From: Cellulomonas humilata
GTDB lineage: Bacteria > Actinomycetota > Actinomycetes > Actinomycetales > Cellulomonadaceae
NCBI RefSeq assembly: GCF_030814415.1
Contig: NZ_JAUSVB010000002.1
Location: 372,001-436,000, forward strand
Length of the DNA: 64,000 bases
Direction: 5' to 3'
Part shown: positions 38,269-46,606 of the stretch, in pieces
How positions within the stretch are numbered: the first letter of the stretch is position 1
How the letters are laid out: each line of letters starts with the position of its first letter
Program-made: the position numbers and the translations under genes
Notes under the pieces: generated by a model
What the model saw: the letters and a program-made list of their open reading frames with translations, nothing else
Databases searched by the model: none
Told to the model about the DNA's origin: nothing

Positions 38269-39537
38269 GTGGCTGTCGGGGTGCTCTGTGCCGTCCAGGG
38301 GTCCGCGGAGGCGATCATCGTCCAGGCCGTCGAGCAGACGGGCGGACGGCTCAGCGTGACCAGGCGGTGTGCCGACCTGACCGAGCTGCTCGCGGCCGCC
38401 GAGGCCGGGCTCGGGCGGCTCGCCGTCGTCTCGGGCGACCTCGACCTGCTGGACCGCGAGGCGATCGACCTGCTGCACCGGGCCGGGGTCCGCGTCGTCG
38501 GCATCGGCGACGCCAGTCGTCCGTGGCTCGGGGAGCGGCTCGCGGCGCTCGGCGCGGACCTCGTGGCGGTCGCGCCGCACGACGAGGCCTCCGCGAGCGA
38601 TGTCGTCCGGGAGGCGCTCGCCATCCTCGGCGCCGCACCGGACGGCACGCCGGAGCCGTCGTGGCCCGACGAGCACACCCACCGCCGTCCGTCACGCGGT
38701 CTCGTCGTGGCCGTGTGGGGTCCGACGGGCGCACCGGGCCGCACGACCGTGGCCGTGAACGTGGCCGCGGAGCTTGCCGCGGGTGGGCGCCGGACGCTGC
38801 TCGTGGACGCCGACACCTACGGCGGGAGCGTCGCGCAGGTGGTCGGCATGCTGGACGAGGCACCCGGGCTCGCCGCGGCGGCACGCGCGGCCGGGCAGGG
38901 CACCCTCGACCTGATGACGCTCGCCCGGCTCACCCCGACGATCGCCCCCGACCTGCGGGTCCTGTCGGGCATCTCCCGGGCGGACCGGTGGCCGGAGCTC
39001 CCGTCCTCGTCGCTCGACGCCGTGTGGACGGTCGCGCGGGGGCTCGCCGAGTGGACGGTGATCGACTGCGGCTTCTGCCTGGAGCAGGACGAGGCGCTCA
39101 CCTACGACACCAGGGCGCCACGGCGGAACGCGGCCACGATCAGCGCCCTCGAGGCGGCCGACGTGGTGCTCGTGGTGGGTGGGGGTGACCCGGTCGGCAT
39201 CCAGCGCCTGGTCCGCGGCCTGGGCGAGCTCACCGACCTCGGGCTGGGCAGCACGAGGTTCGTGCTCGTGAACCGGGTGCGCGCGACCGTCGCAGGCCCG
39301 CACCCTGCGGAGGCCGTCAGTCAGGCCCTCGCGCGCTACGCGGGCGTCACCGACGCGCACGTGGTGCCCGACGACCGTCCGGCCCTGGACACGGCGCTGC
39401 TGGAGGCGCGGACGTTGCGGGAGGCCGCGCCGGGATCGCCCGTGCGACGCGCGCTGGCGGGGGTGGCGGCGCGCATCGATGCGCTGCTCGTGGCGGCTCC
39501 CGCCGAGGAGCCGGTCGCGGAGACCGTGCGCGCCTGA
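38269..39537 (+). CDS. CpaE/MinD-like P-loop ATPase with an altered Walker A
   Basis: This 422-residue protein has an N-terminal receiver-like region (about 1-120), then a MinD/ParA-type domain: P-loop GPTGAPGRTT, TLLVDADTYGGSVAQVVGMLDE, DLRVLSGISR, WTVIDCGF, and VVLVVGGGDPVGIQRLVRGL. The P-loop lysine is replaced by Arg158 and the deviant N-terminal lysine is absent. ATP binding may remain, but hydrolysis is doubtful. CpaE proteins position Tad pilus machinery. It is coupled to the SAF gene. Confidence 0.8.
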   Translation: MAVGVLCAVQGSAEAIIVQAVEQTGGRLSVTRRCADLTELLAAAEAGLGRLAVVSGDLDLLDREAIDLLHRAGVRVVGIGDASRPWLGERLAALGADLVAVAPHDEASASDVVREALAILGAAPDGTPEPSWPDEHTHRRPSRGLVVAVWGPTGAPGRTTVAVNVAAELAAGGRRTLLVDADTYGGSVAQVVGMLDEAPGLAAAARAAGQGTLDLMTLARLTPTIAPDLRVLSGISRADRWPELPSSSLDAVWTVARGLAEWTVIDCGFCLEQDEALTYDTRAPRRNAATISALEAADVVLVVGGGDPVGIQRLVRGLGELTDLGLGSTRFVLVNRVRATVAGPHPAEAVSQALARYAGVTDAHVVPDDRPALDTALLEARTLREAAPGSPVRRALAGVAARIDALLVAAPAEEPVAETVRA

Positions 39538-39595
39538 CGGTCCGCCGTGCGCGCCCGAACGGGCGGACGTGCGCGCACGGGGCACACTGGGCCTC

Positions 39596-40051
39596 GTGCG
39601 CATCTACCTCCCCGCCTCGCTCGACGAGCTCGATCCCGCGTCCGCCCCGCTGTCGGCCCGCCGCGCCCACGCGGTGACACCGGCGCTGCGGGCGATGTTC
39701 GCCGACGAGGACGACGAAGGTCTGGAGTACGCCGCGCAGCTGGCGGCCGCCGACGACTCCCTCGAGCTGCTGGGCGGGCGGCCGGACGCACCGCAGCTGC
39801 GGTGCGTCGTGTCGGCGGACGTGGCCGACGCCGCGGTGCTCGCTCTGTCGGACGACGACGACGTCCCCAGCGCGGTCGAGCTGACCCGCGCGGTACCGCA
39901 GGCCGACGTCATCTGCGTGCACGTCGACGAGCCCGCGGCAGCGACCGACGTCGCGCTGGCCGCCGGGGGAGACGAGGAGGCGGCGGCGCGCCTCGACGAG
40001 CGGGACCTGCTCTGGTACGACGCGACCGAGCTGGCAAACGTCCCGCGCTGA
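39596..40051 (+). CDS. DUF6912 family protein
   Basis: This 151-residue acidic cytosolic protein starts at GTG 39596 (VRIYLPASLDELDP). It shows the pattern ARRAHAVTPALRAMF, then AADDSLELLG, VVSADVADAAV and a C-terminal DERDLLWYDATELANVP, typical of the uncharacterised DUF6912 family in Actinobacteria. No catalytic motif is recognised. It is the last protein gene before the tRNA pair; a hairpin-rich stretch (39540-39580) separates it from the ATPase gene. Confidence 0.72.
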   Translation: MRIYLPASLDELDPASAPLSARRAHAVTPALRAMFADEDDEGLEYAAQLAAADDSLELLGGRPDAPQLRCVVSADVADAAVLALSDDDDVPSAVELTRAVPQADVICVHVDEPAAATDVALAAGGDEEAAARLDERDLLWYDATELANVPR

Positions 40052-40113
40052 TGGCGGGCAGGCCGGCCACAGGGCTGCCGGCGGGTGGGCTTCGTCACGT
40101 GGAGGGTCGCCGG

Positions 40114-40143
40114 TTGGACCCGGCCTCAGCGCTCGGGTAGTGT
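40114..40143 (+). promoter_or_regulatory. Candidate promoter for tRNA-Gln
   Basis: TTGGAC (40114-40119) and TAGTGT (40138-40143) are spaced by 18 nt. The CGGGTAG...TGTTCAC block around the -10 recurs in front of the second tRNA. Confidence 0.45.
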
Positions 40144-40221
40144 TCACCGCCGGTACGACGTCCGGATGCGCGTTGGTCCGCCCCGCCAGGCGACCTTCGA
40201 GCTCCGGGCGTTATACCCCCA

Positions 40222-40293
40222 TGGGGTATGGTGTAATTGGCAGCACGACTGATTCTGGTTCAGTTAGTCTAGGTTCGAGTCCTGGTACCCCAG
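40222..40293 (+). tRNA. tRNA-Gln (anticodon CTG)
   Basis: The 72-nt cloverleaf has a 7-bp acceptor stem (TGGGGTA with TACCCCA), a D arm, anticodon stem ACTGA/TCAGT around loop TTCTGGT (anticodon CTG) and a T arm with GGTTCGAGTCC. CCA is not encoded. It reads CAG codons. Confidence 0.95.
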
Positions 40294-40331
40294 CGCGAGC
40301 ACCGCTGGCTCGATCTCCTCGGAGCATCGGG

Positions 40332-40337
40332 TAGAGT
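40332..40337 (+). promoter_or_regulatory. Candidate -10 element for tRNA-Glu
   Basis: TAGAGT lies within CGGGTAGAGTGTTCAC, a near copy of the block before tRNA-Gln, 41 nt upstream of tRNA-Glu. The -35 is unclear. Confidence 0.4.
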
Positions 40338-40378
40338 GTTCACTCGCAAGCGAGGCCTACGGGCCGAGCAGCGTATAG

Positions 40379-40451
40379 GCCCCCGTTGTGTAGCGGCCTA
40401 GCACGCCGCCCTCTCACGGCGGTAGCGCCGGTTCGAATCCGGTCGGGGGTA
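40379..40451 (+). tRNA. tRNA-Glu (anticodon CTC)
   Basis: The 73-nt cloverleaf has acceptor GCCCCCG pairing with CGGGGGT (first pair a G-U wobble), anticodon stem CCGCC/GGCGG around CTCTCAC (anticodon CTC) and a T arm with GGTTCGAATCC. The CCA end is not encoded. It reads GAG. Confidence 0.96.
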
Positions 40452-40461
40452 CGCACAAGTT

Positions 40462-40487
40462 GGCCCGGTCACCACGGTGACCGGGCC
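40462..40487 (+). terminator. Intrinsic terminator after the tRNA pair
   Basis: A 12-bp perfect stem (40462-40473 with 40476-40487) with a minimal loop is followed by TTCTGCGTTGTT, a partial U tract. It ends 19 nt before the stop of the convergent small membrane protein gene. Confidence 0.85.
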
Positions 40488-40506
40488 TTCTGCGTTGTTG
40501 AGCTCC

Positions 40507-40737
40507 TCAGTGCTGGCCGGGCGGGCCGTGCGACGACGTCGGCAGGAGCGCGACGACGCCCCAGCCGATCACGGCCGCGATCGCGCCGACGAGGATGCCC
40601 GTGAGCACGGCGTCGCCGGCACCACCACCGCCCAGGAGGGCGAGGACCGCGCCCAGGACGAGGCCGACACCACCGGCGACGAGTGCCACGCGCCGACGCA
40701 GGCGACGCCGCGAGGCCGCGGCGCCGCGCACGGCCAT
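40507..40737 (-). CDS. Small two-helix membrane protein
   Basis: This 76-residue protein has a basic Arg-rich N-terminus and two hydrophobic helices (VALVAGGVGLVLGAVLALLG and DAVLTGILVGAIAAVIGWGVVALL), with a short polar tail. No family is recognised. It starts 1 nt after the stop of the IclR regulator, so it is probably cotranscribed with it. Confidence 0.65.
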   Translation of the reverse strand: MAVRGAAASRRRLRRRVALVAGGVGLVLGAVLALLGGGGAGDAVLTGILVGAIAAVIGWGVVALLPTSSHGPPGQH

Positions 40738-40738
40738 C

Positions 40739-41458
40739 TCAGTCCGCCGTCCGTCGCAGGACCTCGGTCAGCCGGTTGGCCGCCGACACGACCGCGGCAG
40801 CGTGCAGCCGGCCCGGCTGCCGGGAGAGCCGCTCGAGCGGCCCGGAGACCGACACGGCGGCGACGATGCGACCGGACGGGCCACGCACCGGAGCGGACAC
40901 CGACGCGACGCCGACCTCGCGCTCGGAGACCGACTGGGCCCAGCCGCGGCGACGGACCCCGGACAGGATGGTCGCCGTGAACTTGGCGCCCTGCAGGCCG
41001 CGGTGCAGCCGGTCGGGCTCCTCCCAGGCGAGCAGGATCTGCGCGGCGGAACCGGCGTGCATGGTCAGGGTGGCGCCCACCGGGATCGAGTCGCGCAGAC
41101 CGATCGGGCGCTCGGCGGCGGCCACACAGATCCGCTGGTCACCCTGGCGGCGGTAGAGCTGGGCGCTCTCGCCGGTGTGGTCGCGCAGCGCGGCCAGCAC
41201 GGGGCCGGCGGCGGCGAGCAGGCGGTCCTCGCCGGCGGCCGTGGCAAGCTCCGAGAGGCGGGGGCCGAGCACGAACCGGCCCTGCATGTCGCGCGCCACG
41301 AGACGATGGTGCTCGAGCGCCACGGCCAGCCTGTGGGCCGTGGGTCGAGCAAGATGGGTGGCGGTGACGAGCTGCGCGAGCGTGGCCGGGCCTGCCTCGA
41401 GGGCGCTGAGAACGGACGCGGCCTTGTCCAGCACGCCGACTCCGCTAGAGTTGTCCAT
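40739..41458 (-). CDS. ndgR: IclR-family regulator of leucine biosynthesis (NdgR/LtbR-like)
   Basis: This 239-residue regulator has an N-terminal winged-helix domain (MDNSSGVGVLDKAASVLSALEAGPATLAQL, HLARPTAHRLAVALEHHRLV) and a C-terminal IclR effector domain (SAQLYRRQGDQRICV, SVSAPVRGPSGRIVAAVSVSGP). It is divergent from leuCD, the position of NdgR/LtbR/AreB, which control leuCD and other amino acid genes in Actinobacteria. ATG 41458 starts MDNSSGVGVL; the frame upstream is not conserved. Confidence 0.88.
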   Translation of the reverse strand: MDNSSGVGVLDKAASVLSALEAGPATLAQLVTATHLARPTAHRLAVALEHHRLVARDMQGRFVLGPRLSELATAAGEDRLLAAAGPVLAALRDHTGESAQLYRRQGDQRICVAAAERPIGLRDSIPVGATLTMHAGSAAQILLAWEEPDRLHRGLQGAKFTATILSGVRRRGWAQSVSEREVGVASVSAPVRGPSGRIVAAVSVSGPLERLSRQPGRLHAAAVVSAANRLTEVLRRTAD

Positions 41459-41471
41459 AGGTCGATATTGG

Positions 41472-41490
41472 CGTCTCGAAGGCTGAGATG
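41472..41490. promoter_or_regulatory. Candidate regulator site in the ndgR-leuC intergenic region
   Basis: CGTCTC (41472-41477) and GAGATG (41485-41490) form an imperfect palindrome with a 7-nt centre, in the 106-nt region between the IclR gene and leuC and near its start. Such a site fits autoregulation and leuCD control. Confidence 0.4.
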
Positions 41491-41564
41491 CAAGTACGAC
41501 AGCAGACGAGCCGGGAAAACCACTCTCCCGGCCGACGGATCGAACGAGAGAACGGACCGAGAAG

Positions 41565-43019
41565 ATGGCCGGCACGTTGGCGGAGAAGGTCTGGGACGCG
41601 CACGTCGTGCGACGGGGCACCGACGGGGCGCCCGACCTCCTCTACATCGACCTCCACCTCGTGCACGAGGTGACGAGCCCGCAGGCGTTCGAGGGCCTGC
41701 GTCTCGCGGGTCGCCCCGTGCGCCGCCCGGACCTGACCCTGGCGACCGAGGACCACAACACCCCCACGCTGGACATCGACCGGCCCATCGCCGACGAGAC
41801 CAGCCGCACGCAGATCCAGACGCTGCGCAACAACGCCGCGGAGTTCGGTGTGCGCATCCACTCGCTCGGCGACGCGGACCAGGGCATCGTGCACCAGGTC
41901 GGACCGCAGCTCGGCCTCACCCAGCCCGGGCTCACCGTGGTCTGCGGTGACTCGCACACGTCCACGCACGGCGCGTTCGGCGCGCTGGCGTTCGGCATCG
42001 GCACCAGCGAGGTCGAGCACGTGCTCGCCACGCAGACGCTGCCGCTGGCGCCGTTCAAGACGATGGCGATCACGGTCGACGGCGAGCTTCCCGCGGGAGC
42101 CACGAGCAAGGACATCATCCTGGCGATCATCGCCAAGATCGGCACCGGCGGCGGTCAGGGCTACGTGCTCGAGTACCGCGGCGAGGCCATCCGCGCGCTG
42201 TCGATGGAAGCCCGCATGACGGTCTGCAACATGTCGATCGAGGCCGGCGCGCGCGCGGGCATGATCGCGCCCGACCAGACGACGTTCGACTACCTGCAGG
42301 GTCGCCCGCACGCGCCCGAGGGTGCCGACTGGGATGCAGCCGTGGCGTACTGGAGCACGCTGAAGACCGACGAGGACGCCGAGTTCGACGTCGAGGTGGT
42401 CCTCAAGGCGGAGGACCTCGAGCCGTTCGTCACGTGGGGCACCAACCCCGGCCAGGGTCTTCCTCTGTCCGGCTCGGTGCCGGTGCCCGAGGAGATCGCC
42501 GACGCCGACGAGCGCGGAGCCGCCGAGCGCGCCATCGAGTACATGGGCCTGACCCCGGGCCAGCCCCTGCGCGACATCAAGGTCGACACGGTCTTCATCG
42601 GCTCGTGCACCAACGGCCGCATCGAGGACCTGCGCTCGGTGGCCAAGGTCATCCGCGGCAAGCACAAGTCCGACGACGTCCGCGTGCTCGTGGTGCCGGC
42701 GTCGGCCCGCGTGCGGCTCCAGGCGGAGGCCGAGGGGCTCGACAAGATCTTCCTCGACTTCGGCGCCGAGTGGCGCAACGCCGGCTGCTCGATGTGTCTG
42801 GGCATGAACCCCGACCAGCTCGCACCGGGGGAGCGCTCGGCGTCCACGTCGAACCGCAACTTCGAGGGCCGGCAGGGCAAGGGCGGACGCACGCACCTGG
42901 TCTCGCCGCTCGTCGCCGCCGCCACCGCCATCCGCGGCACGCTGTCGTCGTACGCGGACCTCGACACCGGGGCGCCCACGCCCGACGGCAGCCCTCTGAC
43001 CGACCTCCAGACGGTCTGA
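41565..43019 (+). CDS. leuC: 3-isopropylmalate dehydratase large subunit LeuC
   Basis: Isomerises 2- to 3-isopropylmalate in leucine synthesis together with LeuD. The 484-residue aconitase-fold protein binds a [4Fe-4S] cluster through Cys in FIGSCTNGR and the [10 protein letters not shown] pair. Other conserved motifs are [26 protein letters not shown] and [18 protein letters not shown] 41565 follows GAGAAG; leuD starts 21 nt after the stop. Confidence 0.96.
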   Translation: MAGTLAEKVWDAHVVRRGTDGAPDLLYIDLHLVHEVTSPQAFEGLRLAGRPVRRPDLTLATEDHNTPTLDIDRPIADETSRTQIQTLRNNAAEFGVRIHSLGDADQGIVHQVGPQLGLTQPGLTVVCGDSHTSTHGAFGALAFGIGTSEVEHVLATQTLPLAPFKTMAITVDGELPAGATSKDIILAIIAKIGTGGGQGYVLEYRGEAIRALSMEARMTVCNMSIEAGARAGMIAPDQTTFDYLQGRPHAPEGADWDAAVAYWSTLKTDEDAEFDVEVVLKAEDLEPFVTWGTNPGQGLPLSGSVPVPEEIADADERGAAERAIEYMGLTPGQPLRDIKVDTVFIGSCTNGRIEDLRSVAKVIRGKHKSDDVRVLVVPASARVRLQAEAEGLDKIFLDFGAEWRNAGCSMCLGMNPDQLAPGERSASTSNRNFEGRQGKGGRTHLVSPLVAAATAIRGTLSSYADLDTGAPTPDGSPLTDLQTV

Positions 43020-43040
43020 CCCAGGAAAGCGAGCACTGTC

Positions 43041-43706
43041 ATGGAGAAGTTCAGCCAGCACACCGGCGTCGGGGTCCCGCTGCGCCGCAGCAACGTCGAC
43101 ACCGACCAGATCATCCCGGCCGTCTACCTCAAGCGCGTCACGCGCACCGGGTTCGAGGACGCGCTGTTCGCCGCCTGGCGCGGCGACCCGTCGTTCATCC
43201 TCAACCAGGAGGCGTACTCGTCCGGCTCCGTCCTGGTCGCCGGGCCCGACTTCGGCACCGGCTCGTCCCGTGAGCACGCCGTCTGGGCGCTCAAGGACTA
43301 CGGCTTCAAGGTCGTCATCTCGAACCGCTTCGCGGACATCTTCCGCGGCAACTCCGGCAAGCAGGGTCTGCTCGCCGCGCAGGCGGCGCAGGAGGACATC
43401 GAGCTCATCTGGAAGATCCTCGAGACGCGCCCCGGCACGGAGGTGACCGTCGACCTGGAGTCGAAGACGATCACCTGCGACGACGTCGTGGTGCCCTTCC
43501 AGGTCGACGACTACACGCGCTGGCGCCTCATGGAGGGCCTCGACGACATCGGGCTGACGCTCGAGCACGCCGACGAGATCTCCGACTTCGAGGCCCGTCG
43601 TGAGTCGTGGCGGCCCGCCACGCTGCCCGCCAAGCACCTGCCGCCCGTCGAGATCGTCGCCGCGCGGCCGAGCGGCGTACCGGTCGAGATCGGCCGCCGC
43701 CCCTGA
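43041..43706 (+). CDS. leuD: 3-isopropylmalate dehydratase small subunit LeuD
   Basis: This 221-residue partner of LeuC has the swivel domain with [26 protein letters not shown], the [23 protein letters not shown] substrate loop and [19 protein letters not shown]. It starts at ATG 43041 with AGGAAAG upstream, in one transcript with leuC, and ends before a good terminator. Confidence 0.96.
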   Translation: MEKFSQHTGVGVPLRRSNVDTDQIIPAVYLKRVTRTGFEDALFAAWRGDPSFILNQEAYSSGSVLVAGPDFGTGSSREHAVWALKDYGFKVVISNRFADIFRGNSGKQGLLAAQAAQEDIELIWKILETRPGTEVTVDLESKTITCDDVVVPFQVDDYTRWRLMEGLDDIGLTLEHADEISDFEARRESWRPATLPAKHLPPVEIVAARPSGVPVEIGRRP

Positions 43707-43711
43707 CGCCT

Positions 43712-43746
43712 GTCCGGCGGGTTGCAGGCGTTGCGGCCCGCCGGAC
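43712..43746 (+). terminator. Intrinsic terminator of leuCD
   Basis: A perfect 10-bp stem (43712-43721 with 43737-43746) with a 15-nt loop begins 5 nt after the leuD stop. Confidence 0.6.
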
Positions 43747-43811
43747 GGCGACAGTGACTAGCGTGTGCGCTGGGCCACGGTGCAGTGCGCGCCGGCCGAG
43801 GGAGGACCACC

Positions 43812-44411
43812 ATGCCGGGCAAGTCGCAGATCGCCGACCGGATCGCCGCCAGAGGCGCCTCTCGAGCCGCCGCCGCAGCGGCGGTGGAGGCCGTGCTCGA
43901 CGAGATCACCACCGCGCTCGCGGCCGGCGAGAGGGTGACGCTCACCGGGTTCGGGACGTTCGAGGCCACCGGTCGCGCCGCGCGCACAGGACGCAACCCG
44001 CGCACCGGTGAGGCGCTCGAGGTGGCCGCGACGACGGTGGCGCGGTTCCACCCCGGCGCCACGCTGCGCGCGCGGGTCGCCGCTGGTCCGGGTGAGCCGC
44101 TCGGAGCCGTCGCGGACCTGAGCACCCTGCAGGGCCTCGCTGCGCCCGAGCCTGCAGCGGTCGCCGCACCCACGCCCGCCCCGGCACCGAGGTCGAAGCC
44201 GTCGGGAACGTCGTCGGCCAAGGCGAAGGCGAGCGCGAGTGCGAAGGCGAAGGCCAAGGCCGAGGCGAAGAAGGCCGACGTCAAGAAGCGCGCCGACGCC
44301 GCCAAGAAGGCCGACGCGAAGAAGCGCGCCGACGCCAAGAAGAAGACGAAGAAGCAGGCCGCTGCCAAGGACAAGAAGAAGTCCGGTAAGGGTCACGCCA
44401 AGAAGAAGTGA
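43812..44411 (+). CDS. hup: HU-family DNA-binding protein with lysine-rich tail
   Basis: This 199-residue nucleoid protein has an N-terminal HU domain (about 1-90: KSQIADRIAARG, VTLTGFGTFEATGRAARTGRNPRTGEALEV, ARFHPGATLRARV). A Pro/Ala linker follows, then a low-complexity tail of about 70 residues rich in KKADAKKRA-type repeats, as in mycobacterial HupB/Hlp. The tail aids DNA compaction and is a known modification target in mycobacteria. ATG 43812 follows GGGAGG. HU lies next to leuCD in M. tuberculosis as well. Confidence 0.9.
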   Translation: MPGKSQIADRIAARGASRAAAAAAVEAVLDEITTALAAGERVTLTGFGTFEATGRAARTGRNPRTGEALEVAATTVARFHPGATLRARVAAGPGEPLGAVADLSTLQGLAAPEPAAVAAPTPAPAPRSKPSGTSSAKAKASASAKAKAKAEAKKADVKKRADAAKKADAKKRADAKKKTKKQAAAKDKKKSGKGHAKKK

Positions 44412-44437
44412 CGCCCGGCCCAGTCACGTGAAGGTTT

Positions 44438-44469
44438 CGCACCCACACCGGCGTGCCGGTGCGGGTGCG
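44438..44469 (+). terminator. Hairpin between hup and murA, probable terminator
   Basis: Two stacked 7-bp arms (44438-44444 with 44463-44469; 44446-44452 with 44455-44461) separated by one A/C mismatch form a long hairpin 27 nt after hup and 37 nt before murA. Confidence 0.5.
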
Positions 44470-44506
44470 GTCAGGAGCACGCCCGCGCGTGGGAGACGAT
44501 GGTTCG

Positions 44507-45823
44507 ATGACCGACCTGCTGTACGTCAACGGTGGCAACCCGCTCTCGGGGGAGATCACCGTCCGCGGTGCGAAGAACTTCGTCTCCAAGGCGATGGTCG
44601 CGGCCCTGCTGGGTGAGACGCCGAGCACGCTGCGCAACGTCCCGCAGATCCGCGACGTCGCCGTCGTCACGGGGCTGCTGGAGCTCCACGGCGTCAAGGT
44701 CGACGCCGACGCCGAGGCGGGCGTCCTGCACCTCGACCCGACGGACGTCGAGTCGGCGCACGTCGCGGACATCGACACCCACGCCGGGTCCAGCCGCATC
44801 CCGATCCTGTTCTGCGGCCCGCTGCTGCACCGGCTCGGTGAGGCGTTCATCCCGGACCTGGGCGGCTGCCGGATCGGCGACCGGCCGATCAACTACCACC
44901 TCGACATCCTGCGGCAGTTCGGCGCGGTCGTGGACAAGACCGACAACGGCATCCACATCCGTGCTCCGCGCCGGCTCCAGGGCACCAAGATCGCGCTGCC
45001 GTACCCCAGCGTCGGCGCGACGGAGCAGCTGCTGCTCACGGCCGTCCGGGCGGAGGGCGTCACCGAGCTGGCCAACGCGGCGATCGAGCCCGAGATCCTC
45101 GACCTCATCAACGTGCTCCAGAAGATGGGCGCGATCATCTCCGTCGACACCGACCGGGTGATCCGGATCGAGGGCGTCGACCGGCTGGTCGGCTTCCAGC
45201 ACACCGCGCTCTCGGACCGGATCGAGGCGGCCTCGTGGGCGTCGGCGGCCCTGGCGACGGGCGGCGACATCTACGTCCGCGGCGCGACGCAGCCCGAGAT
45301 GACCACGTTCCTCAACACGTTCCGCAAGGTCGGCGGCGAGTTCGCCATCGACGACGCCGGCATCCGGTTCTTCCACCCCGGCGGGGACCTGCGCTCGATC
45401 ACGCTCGAGACGGACGTGCACCCCGGGTTCATGACCGACTGGCAGCAGCCGCTGGTCGTGGCCCTGACCCAGGCCAAGGGCCTGTCGATCGTGCACGAGA
45501 CGGTGTACGAGAACCGGTTCGGGTTCACCGAGGCCCTGGTGGGCATGGGCGCGACCATCCAGGTCTACAAGGAGTGCCTGGGAGGCCGGCCGTGCCGGTT
45601 CGGGCAGCGCAACTTCTACCACTCGGCCGTGATCTCCGGCCCGACGCCGCTCGCGGCCGCGGACATCGAGGTGCCGGACCTGCGCGGGGGGTTCAGCCAC
45701 CTCATCGCCGCGCTGACGGCGAAGGGCACGTCGTCGGTGCGGGGCATCAGCCTCATCGACCGCGGGTACGAGCGGTTCACGGCGAAGCTCGAGGCGCTCG
45801 GCGCCGAGTTCAGCCGGGACTGA
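44507..45823 (+). CDS. murA: UDP-N-acetylglucosamine 1-carboxyvinyltransferase MurA
   Basis: Catalyses the first committed step of peptidoglycan synthesis, transferring enolpyruvate to UDP-GlcNAc. The 438-residue inside-out barrel enzyme keeps the Lys/Asn of the RGAKNFVSKAMVAALL loop and the active-site Cys121 in GGCRIGDRPI. Cys at this position is the fosfomycin target; mycobacteria carry Asp. ATG 44507 is the canonical MTDLLYVNGGNPLSGEI start. Confidence 0.95.
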   Translation: MTDLLYVNGGNPLSGEITVRGAKNFVSKAMVAALLGETPSTLRNVPQIRDVAVVTGLLELHGVKVDADAEAGVLHLDPTDVESAHVADIDTHAGSSRIPILFCGPLLHRLGEAFIPDLGGCRIGDRPINYHLDILRQFGAVVDKTDNGIHIRAPRRLQGTKIALPYPSVGATEQLLLTAVRAEGVTELANAAIEPEILDLINVLQKMGAIISVDTDRVIRIEGVDRLVGFQHTALSDRIEAASWASAALATGGDIYVRGATQPEMTTFLNTFRKVGGEFAIDDAGIRFFHPGGDLRSITLETDVHPGFMTDWQQPLVVALTQAKGLSIVHETVYENRFGFTEALVGMGATIQVYKECLGGRPCRFGQRNFYHSAVISGPTPLAAADIEVPDLRGGFSHLIAALTAKGTSSVRGISLIDRGYERFTAKLEALGAEFSRD

Positions 45824-45841
45824 CAGGTAGCATCGGCTCCC

Positions 45842-46606
45842 GTGCAACCGCCGGCCAGATCCAATCGCGCCTACCGCATCGTCGCTCACATCGTGCGGCC
45901 CATCCTGCGCGCGATGACGCGTCACGACTGGAGCGGGACCGAGAACTTCCCGCGCGAGGGCGGGTTCATCGTCACCTCGAACCACATGACGAACATCGAT
46001 CCGCTGACGTTCGCCCACTTCCTGTGGGACAACGGCGTCGCGCCGAAGATCCTGGCCAAGGCGCCGCTGTTCAAGATCCCCGTGCTCGCGGGCGTGCTGC
46101 GGGCGACGGGCCAGATCCCGGTGTACCGGAACACCGCGTCGGCGGGCGAGTCGCTGACCGCGGCGGTCACCGCGATCGGTGACGGTGACGTGGTCGCGGT
46201 GTTCCCGGAGGGCACGCTGACCCGGGACCCGGACCTGTGGCCGATGGTCGGCAAGACCGGCATCGCGCGCCTCGCGCTGACGACCAGGGCGCCGGTCATC
46301 CCCGTCGCCCAGTGGGGCGCGCAGAACCTGCTGGCCCGCTACGGCAAGCTGCTCAAGCCGTTCCCGCGCAAGCTGGTGACGGTCGTCGCCGGCCCCCCGG
46401 TGGTGCTGGACGACCTGTACGACCGCCCGCAGGACACCGCGACGCTGCGGGAGGCCACGGAGCGGGTGATGGACGCGATCACGGCCCTGCTGGCGCAGGT
46501 GCGCGACGAGGAGCCGCCGGCGGTTCGCTACGACATGCGCAAGCCTCTCGCGCAGGGCGAGAAGAGGGTCGGCGGAGACCACGCGACCCACCCCGAGCTG
46601 CCGTGA
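45842..46606 (+). CDS. 1-acyl-sn-glycerol-3-phosphate acyltransferase (PlsC family)
   Basis: This 254-residue lysophospholipid acyltransferase has the HX4D motif in SNHMTNIDP, the glycerol-phosphate site PVYRN, FPEGTLTRDPDLWPMVGKTG and an IPVAQWG segment. It acylates lysophosphatidate in membrane lipid synthesis. GTG 45842 lies 18 nt after murA. Its stop overlaps the gpsA GTG, so the two phospholipid-precursor genes are coupled. Confidence 0.9.
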   Translation: MQPPARSNRAYRIVAHIVRPILRAMTRHDWSGTENFPREGGFIVTSNHMTNIDPLTFAHFLWDNGVAPKILAKAPLFKIPVLAGVLRATGQIPVYRNTASAGESLTAAVTAIGDGDVVAVFPEGTLTRDPDLWPMVGKTGIARLALTTRAPVIPVAQWGAQNLLARYGKLLKPFPRKLVTVVAGPPVVLDDLYDRPQDTATLREATERVMDAITALLAQVRDEEPPAVRYDMRKPLAQGEKRVGGDHATHPELP

